From Palsa-504 sp963767565 (GTDB lineage Bacteria > Actinomycetota > Actinomycetes > Streptosporangiales > Streptosporangiaceae): 64,000 nucleotides of DNA. Below the pieces are notes generated by a model. It was not told where the DNA came from. It made no database searches and saw only the letters and a list, made by a program, of their open reading frames with translations. The stretch is taken from positions 289,536-353,535 of the forward strand of contig CAVYEG010000010.1 of NCBI GenBank assembly GCA_963767565.1, read 5' to 3'. A program made the position numbers and the translations under genes. Positions 25,538 to 34,136 of the stretch are shown here, one piece after another (position 1 is the stretch's first letter; every line of letters starts with the position of its first letter).

Positions 25538-25807
25538 GACCCGCCTCCTCCCGCACTAAGCGTCATCTCTCCCCTTCGCGACGGCAAACACGCTCCGCCG
25601 CGACTGACTTTCAGTGACGGGACGCGGCGGCCGGCCCGTAACCGGCGGCGGCGCCGGTACTGCCGGGTTGCACCCGGTGCCGCCGGCAGCCGGCCAGTCC
25701 GGACACCACTGAGCCTCGCGCCCGGGCGCTAGCTCGGCTCTGACGGACGTTCTCAGCCCGACGCTGCCACAGCGTTAGGCCGGTGCCTGCCAGGGTAGTG
25801 GCCGGCC
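25538..25807. other. Divergent promoter region
   Basis: 270 bp between the glycosyltransferase and kinase starts, which must hold both promoters. No clear -35/-10 or operator pattern seen. Confidence 0.3.
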
Positions 25808-27556
25808 ATGTCCGCGCCTGAGACTGAGCGCCTGCTCGCTGGCCGGTACCGGCTTCGCGCCGTGATCGGCCGCGGCGGCATGGGGGCGGTCTGGCGCGCC
25901 CGCGACGAATTGCTCAACCGGGACGTGGCGGTCAAGGAAATCATCTGGCCTCCGGATATGGAGGAGGCTGAGCGGGATACCGTCCGCCGCCGCGCAGTGC
26001 GCGAAGCGCAGATGCTGGCCCGACTGCGCCACCCGAACGTGGTCGGCGTTTACGACATCTTCGAAGAAGACGGCCGTCCGGCCATCGTGATGGAACTCGT
26101 GCCGTTCCGCTCTCTGTACGATACCGTCCGCGACGACGGGCCCCTGCCGCCGGCTCGCGCGGCCCGGATCGGCTTGGGCGTCCTGACCGCACTGCGAGCG
26201 GCTCACCAGGCAGGAATCGTGCACCGCGACGTGAAACCGGCCAACATCCTGCTGGGACCGGAGGACCGGATCGTCCTGACCGACTTTGGCATCGCCAAGG
26301 CGGTTGACAGCCCGGCCCTGACCACATCAGGGATCCTGATCGGCTCGCCGTCCTACCTGGCGCCGGAACGAGCACGCGGCGGACCGGGCGACGCCGCGGC
26401 GGACCTGTGGGGACTAGGCGCCTCGTTGTACTGGGCGGTCGAGGGCAGGCCACCCTTCGAGCGTCCTGGAGTGCTGGCCAGCCTGACGGCCGTCGTCTCC
26501 GAGGAGCCTGAACCACCGCTGCACGCCGGCCCGCTGGCGCCGGCCATCGACGGCCTGCTCCGCAAGGATCCCGGTACGCGCCTAGGCGCCGCCGACGCGG
26601 AGCGGATGCTGCACGACATCCTGGACCAGGACACCGCCGTCCGGGCTGCACCCGTGATAGGGCCGACGGTGGCTTTCGGGCCCGAGGCGGACATCGGGCC
26701 TGCGGTGGCCCCTGAACCCGCGCCGTCGGCGCCTGAGGCGGACACGGAATCGTTTCCGCCGGTTGCCGCGGCGCAGGCTCCGGCCGCTGCCGCCGTACCC
26801 GACGCGGCCGGATCGGCGGATAGGGCCGCCGCACCTGTGCCGCACGGACCGCCGCCCGTCCGGCGCCGCGGGCCGCGCCGGGCCCGCGGACTGTGGGCCG
26901 CGCTGATCGCCGTCGTCGCGATCGCGGCGATCACGACCGCCGTCACCTGGGACGCGTCCGGGACGGGCCGCCCGGCAGCTCGCCCGTCGCCCACGACGTC
27001 GGCCAGTTCATCCGTTCCCGCTTCAGCCCCTGGCTCCGCTGCGTCCACGCCGCCCTCGGCGACCTCGGCCCCGGCCAGTTCACCGGGGGCGTCCGGGGGC
27101 GCCGCGAGCGCGGTGCCGAGCGGGTACTACCGGTTCACCAACTCCACCGGCTTCTCGATCGGCGTCCCGGTAGGCTGGCAGATCCAGCACGTCGGGCACT
27201 ACGTATATATCCGTGACCCGGCCAACAGCGGCATTTTCTTGCTCATCGATCAGTCCGACCAGCCCAAGCCCGACCCGCTGGCCGACTGGCGGGAGCAGGC
27301 GGCGGCCCGGCAGAGCAGCTACCCGGGCTATCGCCTCATCCGGCTGGCCGCCGTGTCATACCCGCAGGCGGAAAAGGCAGCCGACTGGCAGTTCACCTAC
27401 GACCGCGACGGCGTCGAGGTAGAGGTGCTCAACCGGAACGTGCTGGCCAACGCGCAGCACGCCTATGCGCTGTACTGGTCGACTGCGGTCAGCGACTGGA
27501 ACGCCTACTACCATTACTTCCAGGTCTTCGCCGCCACGTTCCAGCCGGCCCCGTAG
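25808..27556 (+). CDS. PknB-type Ser/Thr protein kinase with extracellular C-terminal domain
   Basis: 582 aa from ATG 25808. Kinase domain about 1-270: glycine loop IGRGGMGAVWRARDELL, Lys in VAVKEI, catalytic loop IVHRDVKPANILL, DFGIAK, and activation/P+1 region GSPSYLAPERARGG. Then an Ala/Pro-rich linker, one membrane helix near 363-385 (GLWAALIAVVAIAAITTAV), a Ser/Pro-rich spacer, and an outside domain of about 130 residues starting YRFTNSTGFSIGVPVGWQ. No PASTA repeats. The outside domain is shared by many actinomycete kinases and may sense an envelope ligand. Confidence 0.92.
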   Translation: MSAPETERLLAGRYRLRAVIGRGGMGAVWRARDELLNRDVAVKEIIWPPDMEEAERDTVRRRAVREAQMLARLRHPNVVGVYDIFEEDGRPAIVMELVPFRSLYDTVRDDGPLPPARAARIGLGVLTALRAAHQAGIVHRDVKPANILLGPEDRIVLTDFGIAKAVDSPALTTSGILIGSPSYLAPERARGGPGDAAADLWGLGASLYWAVEGRPPFERPGVLASLTAVVSEEPEPPLHAGPLAPAIDGLLRKDPGTRLGAADAERMLHDILDQDTAVRAAPVIGPTVAFGPEADIGPAVAPEPAPSAPEADTESFPPVAAAQAPAAAAVPDAAGSADRAAAPVPHGPPPVRRRGPRRARGLWAALIAVVAIAAITTAVTWDASGTGRPAARPSPTTSASSSVPASAPGSAASTPPSATSAPASSPGASGGAASAVPSGYYRFTNSTGFSIGVPVGWQIQHVGHYVYIRDPANSGIFLLIDQSDQPKPDPLADWREQAAARQSSYPGYRLIRLAAVSYPQAEKAADWQFTYDRDGVEVEVLNRNVLANAQHAYALYWSTAVSDWNAYYHYFQVFAATFQPAP

Positions 27557-27559
27557 CGT

Positions 27560-27720
27560 CGACTGCGTAATCCATCGGGCTTGACGATCGATCCCGGCCA
27601 GCCGCTCCCCGTCGAACACCAGCGCCCGCCCGTCCGAACACCCGTTGAGCCGCGGCAGCACATCGGCGACCTGCTCATCCGGGGGTAGCCCGCGCCACCT
27701 CAGCCAGCCGACAGGCCACC
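27560..27720 (-). pseudogene. CBS-domain fragment of a site-2-protease-like protein
   Basis: On the minus strand: RWRGLPPDEQVADVLPRLNG followed by GRALVFDGERLAGIDR. This matches the last CBS domain of Rip3-like intramembrane proteases (PPD..VADLLPRL....DGRALV.DG..L.GIV). The protease domain is absent, and the frame passes into the end of the kinase gene. A small remnant. Confidence 0.5.
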
Positions 27721-27859
27721 ACGGCCAACCGGGCTGTAAACCCCTGCTGCGCTCAGCCGGGCCTGCCACTCTCGCCGTAGAGTGTTGATCGTGACGCACT
27801 CGATGACGGTGTCCCCGTCGGCTTTGCCATATCGGAAACGGAGAAGCTGAGAGACGGCG

Positions 27860-28423
27860 GTGACTCAACGCACAGGGGAAGCGACCATTCGCTTCGATGC
27901 CACGCTGTCCACGATCGACACGTCGACTGTGTTGCGGTTGCCTGAGACGGCGAGCAAGAACCTGCCCTCGCGCGGGCAGGTGGCCGTCCACGGAACGATC
28001 AATGGCGTCGAGTTCCAGACGGTGCTCGAACCAGACGGACATTCTGGCCACTGGATGAGGGTCGATGACACGCTGCAGCACGCCGCTAGCATCAGCGCGG
28101 GTGACACTGCGACGCTCGACATCGAGGTGACCAAGGATTGGCCAGAGCCGAGCCTGCCCCAGGATCTTGCGGAAGCTCTGGCAGTCGCTCCGCAGAAGAT
28201 CCAGGACCTGTGGCACGAGATCACCCCGATGGCGCGCTGGGAATGGGTGCGTTGGGTCAACGCCACGAAGAACCCCGACACGCGCAAACGACGGGTCGAC
28301 GTGAGCATCTCGAAGATGAACAGCGGGAAGCGACGGCCCTGCTGCTTCAACCTCTCCGCATGCACCGACCCGGACCTGTCGACGAACGGGAGGCTCCTCG
28401 AGCCAGGGGACGACCGCCCCTGA
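27860..28423 (+). CDS. DUF1905 / YdeI-like (OmdA) protein
   Basis: 187 aa from GTG 27860. The N-terminal DUF1905 beta-barrel covers about 1-95 (IRFDATLSTIDTSTVLRLPE, LPSRGQVAVHGTINGVEFQT). A YdeI/OmpD-associated helical region follows (LPQDLAEALAVAPQKIQDLW, TPMARWEWVRWVNATKNPDT, RKRRVDVSISKMNSGKRRP). Proteins with both parts occur widely in actinobacteria; E. coli YdeI is implicated in peptide resistance. Exact role unknown. Stands alone. Confidence 0.75.
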   Translation: MTQRTGEATIRFDATLSTIDTSTVLRLPETASKNLPSRGQVAVHGTINGVEFQTVLEPDGHSGHWMRVDDTLQHAASISAGDTATLDIEVTKDWPEPSLPQDLAEALAVAPQKIQDLWHEITPMARWEWVRWVNATKNPDTRKRRVDVSISKMNSGKRRPCCFNLSACTDPDLSTNGRLLEPGDDRP

Positions 28424-28475
28424 CCCGCGACCCCGCGAGCAGAGTCGGCCGAGCAGGCCACAAGCCGACCTTGGT

Positions 28476-28928
28476 TCAGAAGAACCCGAGGTTAGGAAGG
28501 AGCCCGGCGACAGCGTCAATGATGTGGCCGGCGGTCTTGATTGCTTCCGCGGCCTCCTCGGCGCTGGCCTTTTCGGTCGGGTAAAGCGGATACTCAAGCT
28601 CGTTGCGCCTGCGGCGCAGACCGCCGAAAGCCCGCAGGCTGGCGCCGAACTGGGCGCGGATTGCTTCTTCGATAGCGTAGTGGCCGCCTGACGTGGTCGG
28701 GCGAAGGCCCTGCTGGGCTAGCAGAGCGACGCAAGCTTGCCGGGCGGCGTCATAGGTAACAGTGATGCTGCTGTCGGGCGCAGCTCGAGCGAGCATGCGT
28801 GCCGCATCGAGGCTGCGCCGCGCCCGTTCCAGCCAGGATTCGCCGTCCGCCTGCGCGCCCTGCACCCGCTCGATGTTCCCTTGGTCGAGCAGGCGCTCAA
28901 TCTCGGCCTCTCCCGTAGTCCACCGCAT
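28476..28928 (-). CDS. HEPN-domain toxin (HEPN-MNT pair 1)
   Basis: 150 aa, four-helix HEPN protein: SWLERARRSLDAARMLARAA, VTYDAARQACVALLAQQGLR, and the RNase-type motif region GGLRRRRNELEYPLYP. Its ATG overlaps the stop of the MNT gene by one base (28928), so the two are coupled. In known HEPN-MNT systems the HEPN protein cleaves RNA and the MNT protein neutralises it by adding AMP to a Tyr near the active site; the E-Y-P here offers such a Tyr. Paralogue of 44210-44680. Confidence 0.8.
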   Translation of the reverse strand: MRWTTGEAEIERLLDQGNIERVQGAQADGESWLERARRSLDAARMLARAAPDSSITVTYDAARQACVALLAQQGLRPTTSGGHYAIEEAIRAQFGASLRAFGGLRRRRNELEYPLYPTEKASAEEAAEAIKTAGHIIDAVAGLLPNLGFF

Positions 28929-29524
28929 CAGGCTTCACCGTCCTGCGGTTCGTCTCCGGCTACCCAGACCACCGGCGACGCCCGGATCTGCTGGATGAGC
29001 GGATCGGCTGCCGCGAGCCATCGCGCCAGGGCACACACGACGGGGTTTACCGGCAAGCCAAGCCGCTGCTCGGCTCGTTCAGCCGCCTCATACAAGTCGG
29101 GGCGCGGCACCTCGCCGATGACCAGGACGTCGACATCGCGCGGCGCATGGCCGGTAATGCCTTGATAGCGAGCGGCCCAGGATCCGTAGATCGCAACCGC
29201 GATTGCGCCCAGAGAGCGGAATTCCTCTCCGATGACGAGCCGCGGGCCGAACGCGAGGGTGACGAGCTCGGCCAGAGGCCGGGTGTACCGGCTGGCTGGG
29301 TCCGCCGACACCAGCCGGGAACGCCCGACGCGGCGTTCCCGGATCAGCTGAGCATCCGACAGGCGGGTTACTTCTCGTTGTGCCGTCGTCAGCGGCAGAT
29401 CGAGCTTGCTGGCAATTTCGCTGATGCTGTACTCAGAGTCCGGGTGGAGCAGCAGGAGAGTCAGTATCTCGGCGAGGTGCTGGGAACGCAGGATCGGTAG
29501 CAGCGCCGGAGCATCACTACGCAT
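28928..29524 (-). CDS. MNT nucleotidyltransferase antitoxin with N-terminal winged helix
   Basis: 198 aa from ATG 29524. An ArsR-like HTH (YSISEIASKLDLPLTTAQRE, VTRLSDAQLIRERRVGRSRL) is followed by a minimal nucleotidyltransferase: AIYGSWAARYQGITGHAPRD and VDVLVIG give the G-S...D-x-D motif. The HTH suggests autoregulation of the operon. First gene of HEPN-MNT pair 1, with no other gene in the operon. Paralogue of 44677-45267. Confidence 0.85.
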   Translation of the reverse strand: MRSDAPALLPILRSQHLAEILTLLLLHPDSEYSISEIASKLDLPLTTAQREVTRLSDAQLIRERRVGRSRLVSADPASRYTRPLAELVTLAFGPRLVIGEEFRSLGAIAVAIYGSWAARYQGITGHAPRDVDVLVIGEVPRPDLYEAAERAEQRLGLPVNPVVCALARWLAAADPLIQQIRASPVVWVAGDEPQDGEA

Positions 29525-29560
29525 AACTGAAATATATCATCCGTCTTTGGGAAGTCAAGG

Positions 29561-29800
29561 GTGAATCTAACGTGCTCCCCGCAGCTCTCCGGCGTCACCA
29601 TCCAGCCGGTGCTGTTCACGCTGCTGTTCGTCTACGTGTTCGGCGCCGGGGTCGTCCTGCCAGGCGGCGGCAGCTATACCGACTTCGCCATCGCCGGCCT
29701 GCTCGCGCTGAACCTGCCCATGTGGCGGGCCGCCGTCCTCGTCGGCCGGTCCCTGGCCGACCTGTCCACCGCCGTCCTGTGCACCGTCATCGGTCACCTC
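29561..29800 (+). pseudogene. DrrB-like ABC-2 permease fragment
   Basis: Reads SPQLSGVTIQPVLFTLLFVY, VFGAGVVLPGGGSYTDFAIA and GLLALNLPMW, then RAAVLVGRSLADL. These are two conserved blocks of daunorubicin-type ABC-2 permeases (first helix and PGG.SY.DF...G), joined with the segment between them missing. The remainder of the ORF is shadow. No ATPase gene beside it. Confidence 0.5.
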
Positions 29801-30166
29801 CGCCGCCCGCCACCCTCCTCTACCGCCGCCGCACCACCGGCTGAGCGCCGCGGATCCGCCGCAGCGGCGCCCGCTTCGTAACGCTGTCTTCTGGTCGCCT
29901 GGGTTGTGCCGTCTGGTGACGGCCCGCTCGATTCGCTCCAAGTTGAAGCTCAAGAGCAGCACGCAAAAGTGAAACTACCCCTTGGGAAGATCAAATTCTT
30001 CTCTCCGAACGAGCCGTGGTACTCGCCAGACCAGCAGGTGCGCATTCAGGACCCGTACCGGTTGCGGCCCGAGCCCGCCCCGCGGGAACGGTCCCGCGGG
30101 ACGGGCCTTGTCGGCAGTGATCCTTCGCCTCTGCCCGGCCGGAAGCGGGCAGGGTTAGCCGTCACC
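29801..30166. other. Intergenic stretch holding repeat R2
   Basis: 366 bp between the permease remnant and the stop of the anti-sigma-like gene. No gene recognised. Contains one dispersed repeat at 29984-30027. Confidence 0.4.
29984..30027 (+). repeat. Dispersed repeat copy R2
   Basis: GGGAAGATCAAATTCTTCTC then TCCGAACGAGCCGTGGTACT. Same orientation as the other eight copies. Confidence 0.7.
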
Positions 30167-31087
30167 TCACGAGAAACTAGGAACGGCGGGCATGGGAACC
30201 CCCGGCAATGTCCGCGTGAACCCGGCAGGGATCGGCACGGTCAGCTGGGCCAGGTTGGCGCTGGTCGGCGGCAGCCAGTGGATGTCGTACCCGAGGGAAT
30301 TCACCTCGTGCCCCGTGGTCTTCGTGCTCTGCGTCCACCGCAACGGCAGGTAGCTGGCCGGGTCCACCCACAGCGTGGTTGTGATCGAATACGTTTCGGC
30401 TTGCGCGTGCCAGCTGAGCACGGAGACGAGCTTGATGGCGTCCACGCCGTCGACGTGTTGCGTGCCCTCGTTGCTGTACTGGCCGCAGGCGAGCGCCTCG
30501 CGAATGCTGGCGGCCAGCGTCGCGGGCGTGAAGAACAGCACGAGGGTAAGGGTCGCGGGCTGTCCAACTTGGCCGCAGGAGGTCGGCGGCGGGTAGGGCC
30601 GCGGCGGGCCGGGGTAGGTGCGCGGATTGGACCGTTCCCATGTCTTCGTGCCGTAGCTGACCCCGGTCACGGTGTCCGTCCTGAGGTTCGTCCCGATATC
30701 CCACACGAGCTGACCGGGCACGGAGAAGATCTCAGTCCGTGACACCGGGCCCGCCGGCCCGGAGCTGAACCAGGTTTCCTGCGTGCCGTCGGTGTCACGC
30801 AGGTACATGATGTCGTTCGCCGCCACCGCCTCGCTCAGTGCCGACTCGGCATGTTGGACGACGTAGGCGGTGGTGTGGATGCCGGTGTCGCGGGACGCTC
30901 CCGCGGTCCCGGCTGCAACGGCCGCCGCCGCCACCACAGCGGCCGTGCCGGCCGCGGTCGCCGCGCGGGTCGTGATCCGCCGCCGCCGGCTCCGCCAGGC
31001 CCGGCCAGCCAGGCCGGGCGGTACCCGCGCTCCGGCGGTGGCGTGCCGCATCTCCGCCCGGAGCCGGTCCTCAAGTTCCGTGTTCAT
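30167..31087 (-). CDS. Membrane-anchored partner of the ECF sigma factor, probable anti-sigma
   Basis: 306 aa from ATG 31087, overlapping the sigma-factor stop by 4 bp. About 40 N-terminal cytoplasmic residues (MNTELEDRLRAEMRHATAGA) are followed by one membrane helix (AATAAGTAAVVAAAAVAAGT) and a large outside domain (YVVQHAESALSEAVAANDIM, TLWVDPASYLPLRWTQSTKT). The layout and coupling are those of actinobacterial SigE-type sigma/anti-sigma operons. The outside part resembles LolA-like folds only loosely. No zinc-binding HxxxCxxC motif is present. Confidence 0.7.
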   Translation of the reverse strand: MNTELEDRLRAEMRHATAGARVPPGLAGRAWRSRRRRITTRAATAAGTAAVVAAAAVAAGTAGASRDTGIHTTAYVVQHAESALSEAVAANDIMYLRDTDGTQETWFSSGPAGPVSRTEIFSVPGQLVWDIGTNLRTDTVTGVSYGTKTWERSNPRTYPGPPRPYPPPTSCGQVGQPATLTLVLFFTPATLAASIREALACGQYSNEGTQHVDGVDAIKLVSVLSWHAQAETYSITTTLWVDPASYLPLRWTQSTKTTGHEVNSLGYDIHWLPPTSANLAQLTVPIPAGFTRTLPGVPMPAVPSFS

Positions 31088-31626
31088 TGCCGTGCTGTCC
31101 CTTCGTGTTGTGCGGGCCGGATGGCGGCCGTCGGCGCGGTACCGCTGAGCTCGCGGAGCCGGCGCAGGCCGCGTGCGACCGCCGAGCTGACCGTGCTGGG
31201 CGAGCAGCCAAGTACCGCGGCGGCCTCGGCCTCAGTCAGGTCCTCCCAGTAGCGGAGCACGATCGCGGCGCGCTGCCCCGGCGGCAGCCGCAGCAGCAGC
31301 CGCACCAGCTCGTCCCGCTGGTCGACCTGCACACTGCGGTCGGGCTCGATCCCGTCGTGGGCATCGCGCAGCAGCGCCAGCCTGGCCCGCCACCTGCCCC
31401 GGCGGCGCCAGCCGTCGGCGGCCAGGTTGTAGATGGTCCGGCGCACGTACCCCTCCGGGTCGCCGTCGATCGTGCGCCGGCGCCGCCAGGTCCGCTCCAG
31501 CGCCGTCTGCAGCAGGTCCTCGCCCGCCTCCCTGCTGCCGGTGAGCAGGATCGCCGCGTGCAGCAGCGGCTCGCCGCGCTCGGCCAGGAACTCCTCCAGC
31601 CGGGCAACTTGCCGGTCAGCCGCCAT
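31084..31626 (-). CDS. ECF sigma factor, SigE-like family of actinomycetes
   Basis: 180 aa from ATG 31626. Region 2: LLHAAILLTGSREAGEDLLQ, TALERTWRRRRTIDGDPEGY and VRRTIYNLAADGWRRRGR. Region 4: LLRLPPGQRAAIVLRYWEDL, TEAEAAAVLGCSPSTVSSAV and ARGLRRLRE. It would direct RNA polymerase to a stress or envelope regulon and its own promoter. The downstream membrane protein is the likely antagonist. Adjacent intergenic DNA at 31627-31941 probably holds the promoter. Confidence 0.88.
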   Translation of the reverse strand: MAADRQVARLEEFLAERGEPLLHAAILLTGSREAGEDLLQTALERTWRRRRTIDGDPEGYVRRTIYNLAADGWRRRGRWRARLALLRDAHDGIEPDRSVQVDQRDELVRLLLRLPPGQRAAIVLRYWEDLTEAEAAAVLGCSPSTVSSAVARGLRRLRELSGTAPTAAIRPAQHEGTARQ

Positions 31627-31941
31627 CCGTTCCTCCCAGTGCTGTCATCACCAAGGACGAACGGCGGTGCCGAAACGCTGACGCCGCCGGGCTAGGAAGC
31701 TGGACATCCCCGAGGCGCGGGCCAGACGGATCCAGGACAACATGCACGCCGCCAGCGGTTCTACTGGTCGGAGCTTAGATCTGCGGCACTCATGCTTTAG
31801 ATCTGTCGACCGGCAGGCTCTACGTATTCGAGGAAGATCCGCCGGTCAAAGCGACGATATCGCTGCGTCCCCGGCTGGGGCATGCATCGCTGCGGCGCGC
31901 CTACGTCCACCTGGGCGAAATATCAGCATGGCACGTCGACA
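31627..31941. other. Intergenic stretch with an unidentified coding remnant
   Basis: Contains the likely sigma-operon promoter. On the plus strand at about 31806-31990 there is a protein-like run without a start (STGRLYVFEEDPPVKATISL, GHASLRRAYVHLGEISAWHV) that overlaps the next start out of frame. Family not recognised. Confidence 0.3.
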
Positions 31942-32193
31942 ATGCGGATATCCTTCGCGAACGACGGGCCGGAGGCGATCCTCATTCCGTCTGAAGCCTA
32001 CGAGCGGTACCAGGCGCTGGCGCGCCAGCAGGTCCGTCTGGACAACGCTCTTTCAGCCGCGCAGTCGGTGCAGGTGGAGCTGCCGGGCGCTTTCAGCCCG
32101 GAGCATGACCGGGCAGTACCGGCGTACGTGGATGGGAAGATAAGCGCGGCCGAGTTGTACCGCAGAACCGTTTCCCGTTACCAGCGCCCGTAG
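31942..32193 (+). CDS. Small antitoxin-like protein with VbhA-type C-terminus
   Basis: 83 aa from ATG 31942 (MRISFANDGPEAILIPSEAY). The start resembles Phd/YefM-type antitoxins (I...G.. A.LIP.EAYE). The end (YVDGKISAAELYRRTVSRY) resembles the VbhA-like antitoxin helix (G.ISA.E......RY). No toxin gene follows on this strand. Possibly an orphan antitoxin, or paired with the unknown gene on the other strand. Confidence 0.5.
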   Translation: MRISFANDGPEAILIPSEAYERYQALARQQVRLDNALSAAQSVQVELPGAFSPEHDRAVPAYVDGKISAAELYRRTVSRYQRP

Positions 32194-32231
32194 ATACCGG
32201 AGGACCCCGTACGCCGACCCGGTGACCTTCC

Positions 32232-32597
32232 TTAGCTGTCGGCGGGCCGCTGGGGCATGGATGCGCCCGTGGCCGGGAGCACCACGATCAGCCCCTGAGC
32301 GGTCAACTCTTCGACGGCGCGCCGGATGCTGCCCGGTACGACCGGAACATCCGCAACGGCAGCCTGGTCCGCGTCGGAATTTGCCGCGGCGCGGCCGAAG
32401 GGCTGACGGCGCCTCGGGCGGCGTGTTGGATACGGTATGAGACCGTGGGACAGCAGGCGGTCCTGCCGCTCCAATAGCGCGGTCTCGATGGCGTCGGCTA
32501 GGACGCGATGGTCCCGAGAGTCGGATTTCTCGTAATCCTCCCACGCCGCCTCGACTTCATTTACGAACCGCGCGTTGATGATGTTGTTCTCTTTCAT
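32232..32597 (-). CDS. Hypothetical protein, 121 aa
   Basis: From ATG 32597: MKENNIINARFVNEVEAAWE, then a helix ending TALLERQDRLLSHGLIPYP, a basic stretch, and SIRRAVEELTAQGLIVVLPA. Less GC-rich codons near the start. No domain recognised. It is convergent with the antitoxin-like gene. Confidence 0.4.
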   Translation of the reverse strand: MKENNIINARFVNEVEAAWEDYEKSDSRDHRVLADAIETALLERQDRLLSHGLIPYPTRRPRRRQPFGRAAANSDADQAAVADVPVVPGSIRRAVEELTAQGLIVVLPATGASMPQRPADS

Positions 32598-32654
32598 GAC
32601 GACCTCACGCTGGGGAGCTCTAATATTAGGCTGGTACTCGCTAGACCATCGGTT

Positions 32655-33089
32655 CTACTGGCTGGAGTTCCATGCGATCTCGAAGAGATGACCATCGGGA
32701 TCGGTGAAGTACCCGGAGTAGACGCCGAACGGGCGCATATGGGCAGGTGCCGTCAGCGTGCCCCCGGCGGCTTCGGCTTGGCGGAGCAGTTCGTCGACCT
32801 CGGCCGGCGATCTGGCCGGGAGGCCCAGGCTGAACTCGGTGGTGCTGGGCGGGCCAGGCGGCAGGCTGGCGTCCTTGGCCAGGTTGGCGCGTTCATACAA
32901 GCCGAGCATCAGGCCTGCGTCGAGGGCGAAGAAGGCGATGGTGCCGTCGGCGCCGGTGACCTCGTCGTGGAACTCCCGGCCGATGATGCCCTCGGTCGGC
33001 CAGCCTAGGCCGTCACGGTAGAAGGCGACCGACCGGTCGAGATCCTCGACCGCCAGCGTGATGAAGCTGATCGCTGCTCGCATGGTCAT
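32655..33089 (-). CDS. VOC-family protein
   Basis: 144 aa from ATG 33089 (MRAA at 33083 is an alternative). Two VOC halves: ISFITLAVEDLDRSVAFYRD and SLGLPARSPAEVDELLRQAE, ending GYFTDPDGHLFEIAWN, where the Glu of LFEI is the usual metal ligand. Divergent from the DHFR-like gene with a 46-bp gap. Substrate unknown. Confidence 0.8.
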   Translation of the reverse strand: MTMRAAISFITLAVEDLDRSVAFYRDGLGWPTEGIIGREFHDEVTGADGTIAFFALDAGLMLGLYERANLAKDASLPPGPPSTTEFSLGLPARSPAEVDELLRQAEAAGGTLTAPAHMRPFGVYSGYFTDPDGHLFEIAWNSSQ

Positions 33090-33135
33090 CTCCTAAGCTG
33101 TCCAACCGATACTGGGATCGCCTTGAGGAGGAGTC

Positions 33136-33774
33136 TTGTCCATCACGCGGATTCACAACTTGATGGTCTCTCTGGACGGTTACTCAGCAGGCGGTCAGGT
33201 GACCCCCGAGGCTCCGATCGGCGGTGCCGAGCGGCTCTTCGGGTGGTTCGACGGCCGCGTGATCCACGGGATCGACCGCGTCGACGACCCGATCACCATC
33301 GACCGGTCGCTGACCAGCACGTGGGGGCAGGGCATCGGAGCCGAGATCATGGGCCGGCGCAAGTTCGGCTACCAGAGCGGCCCGTGGGCTGACGACCAGT
33401 GGCGCGGCTGGTGGGGCGAGGAGCCACCGTTTCGCACGCCCGTGTTCGTGCTGACGCACTACGAGCGGTCACCCATCGAGTTCGCCAACGGCACGAGTTT
33501 CCACTTCATCAACGCATCCCCCCAGGACGCGCTCCGTGAGGCACGCGCGGCCGCCGGCGGCCTCGATGTCCGCCTCGGCGGAGGCCCGGACACCATCCGC
33601 CAGTTCCTGGAGGCCGGCCTCGTCGACTTCATGCATCTGGTATTCGTCCCCATCGTCCTGGGCGGCGGCGCATCCCTGTGGACGGGACTGGGCGGGATCC
33701 AGGACAGCTTCACCATCGAGACCGCCACTTCGGCCAGCGGCCTGACTCACCAGTTCTGGAACAAGGCCCGGTAA
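33136..33774 (+). CDS. Dihydrofolate reductase-family (RibD C-terminal-like) protein
   Basis: 212 aa from TTG 33136, after GAGGAGG. RibD_C-type fold: HNLMVSLDGYSAGGQ, IMGRRKFGYQSG, PVFVLTHYER, DVRLGGGPDTIRQFLEAGLV and DFMHLVFVPIVLGGGASLW. These are NADPH-dependent reductases of unknown substrate, common in actinomycetes. It is one of three in the window (also 41597 and 48294) but belongs to a different subgroup from the 48294 copy. Confidence 0.82.
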   Translation: MSITRIHNLMVSLDGYSAGGQVTPEAPIGGAERLFGWFDGRVIHGIDRVDDPITIDRSLTSTWGQGIGAEIMGRRKFGYQSGPWADDQWRGWWGEEPPFRTPVFVLTHYERSPIEFANGTSFHFINASPQDALREARAAAGGLDVRLGGGPDTIRQFLEAGLVDFMHLVFVPIVLGGGASLWTGLGGIQDSFTIETATSASGLTHQFWNKAR

Positions 33775-34136
33775 CCGCGTCAGATGCTCTCATCCGGGCC
33801 CGGGACCAGATGTGATCGACGTGTGCACCCGTTTTCCCGGTCGGCGAGGCAGCACGCCCAGGCCGTAAAACCCTGCCCGGTCGGAATCATAAAGATCCTT
33901 TTCCCGGACGGGCCCTGGTGCTTGCCCAGGCAAGCCGCGCGATCCGTGCGGACCGGCCGGGCCGCATAGGTCGCCCAACCCCACCTTGAGTGGCTTGGCT
34001 AAGGCCAATCTCAGGCAGATGAGGATGTTCACCGTTATTGCCCTGAGGCAGGCGCGCATGTCGTATTACGCGAGCCTGGTCGCTGCCTCAGTCGCCCTGT
34101 GCTCAGTCAGCACCAGAGTGACGAAGCAGGGCGGCG
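33775..34136. other. Intergenic stretch holding repeat R3
   Basis: 362 bp between two convergent genes. Apart from the repeat at 33882-33927 no gene or hairpin was recognised. Confidence 0.4.
33882..33927 (+). repeat. Dispersed repeat copy R3
   Basis: CGGAATCATAAAGATCCTTT then TCCCGGACGGGCCCTGGTGC. About 108 bp after the stop of the DHFR-like gene; more diverged than R1 or R9. Confidence 0.65.
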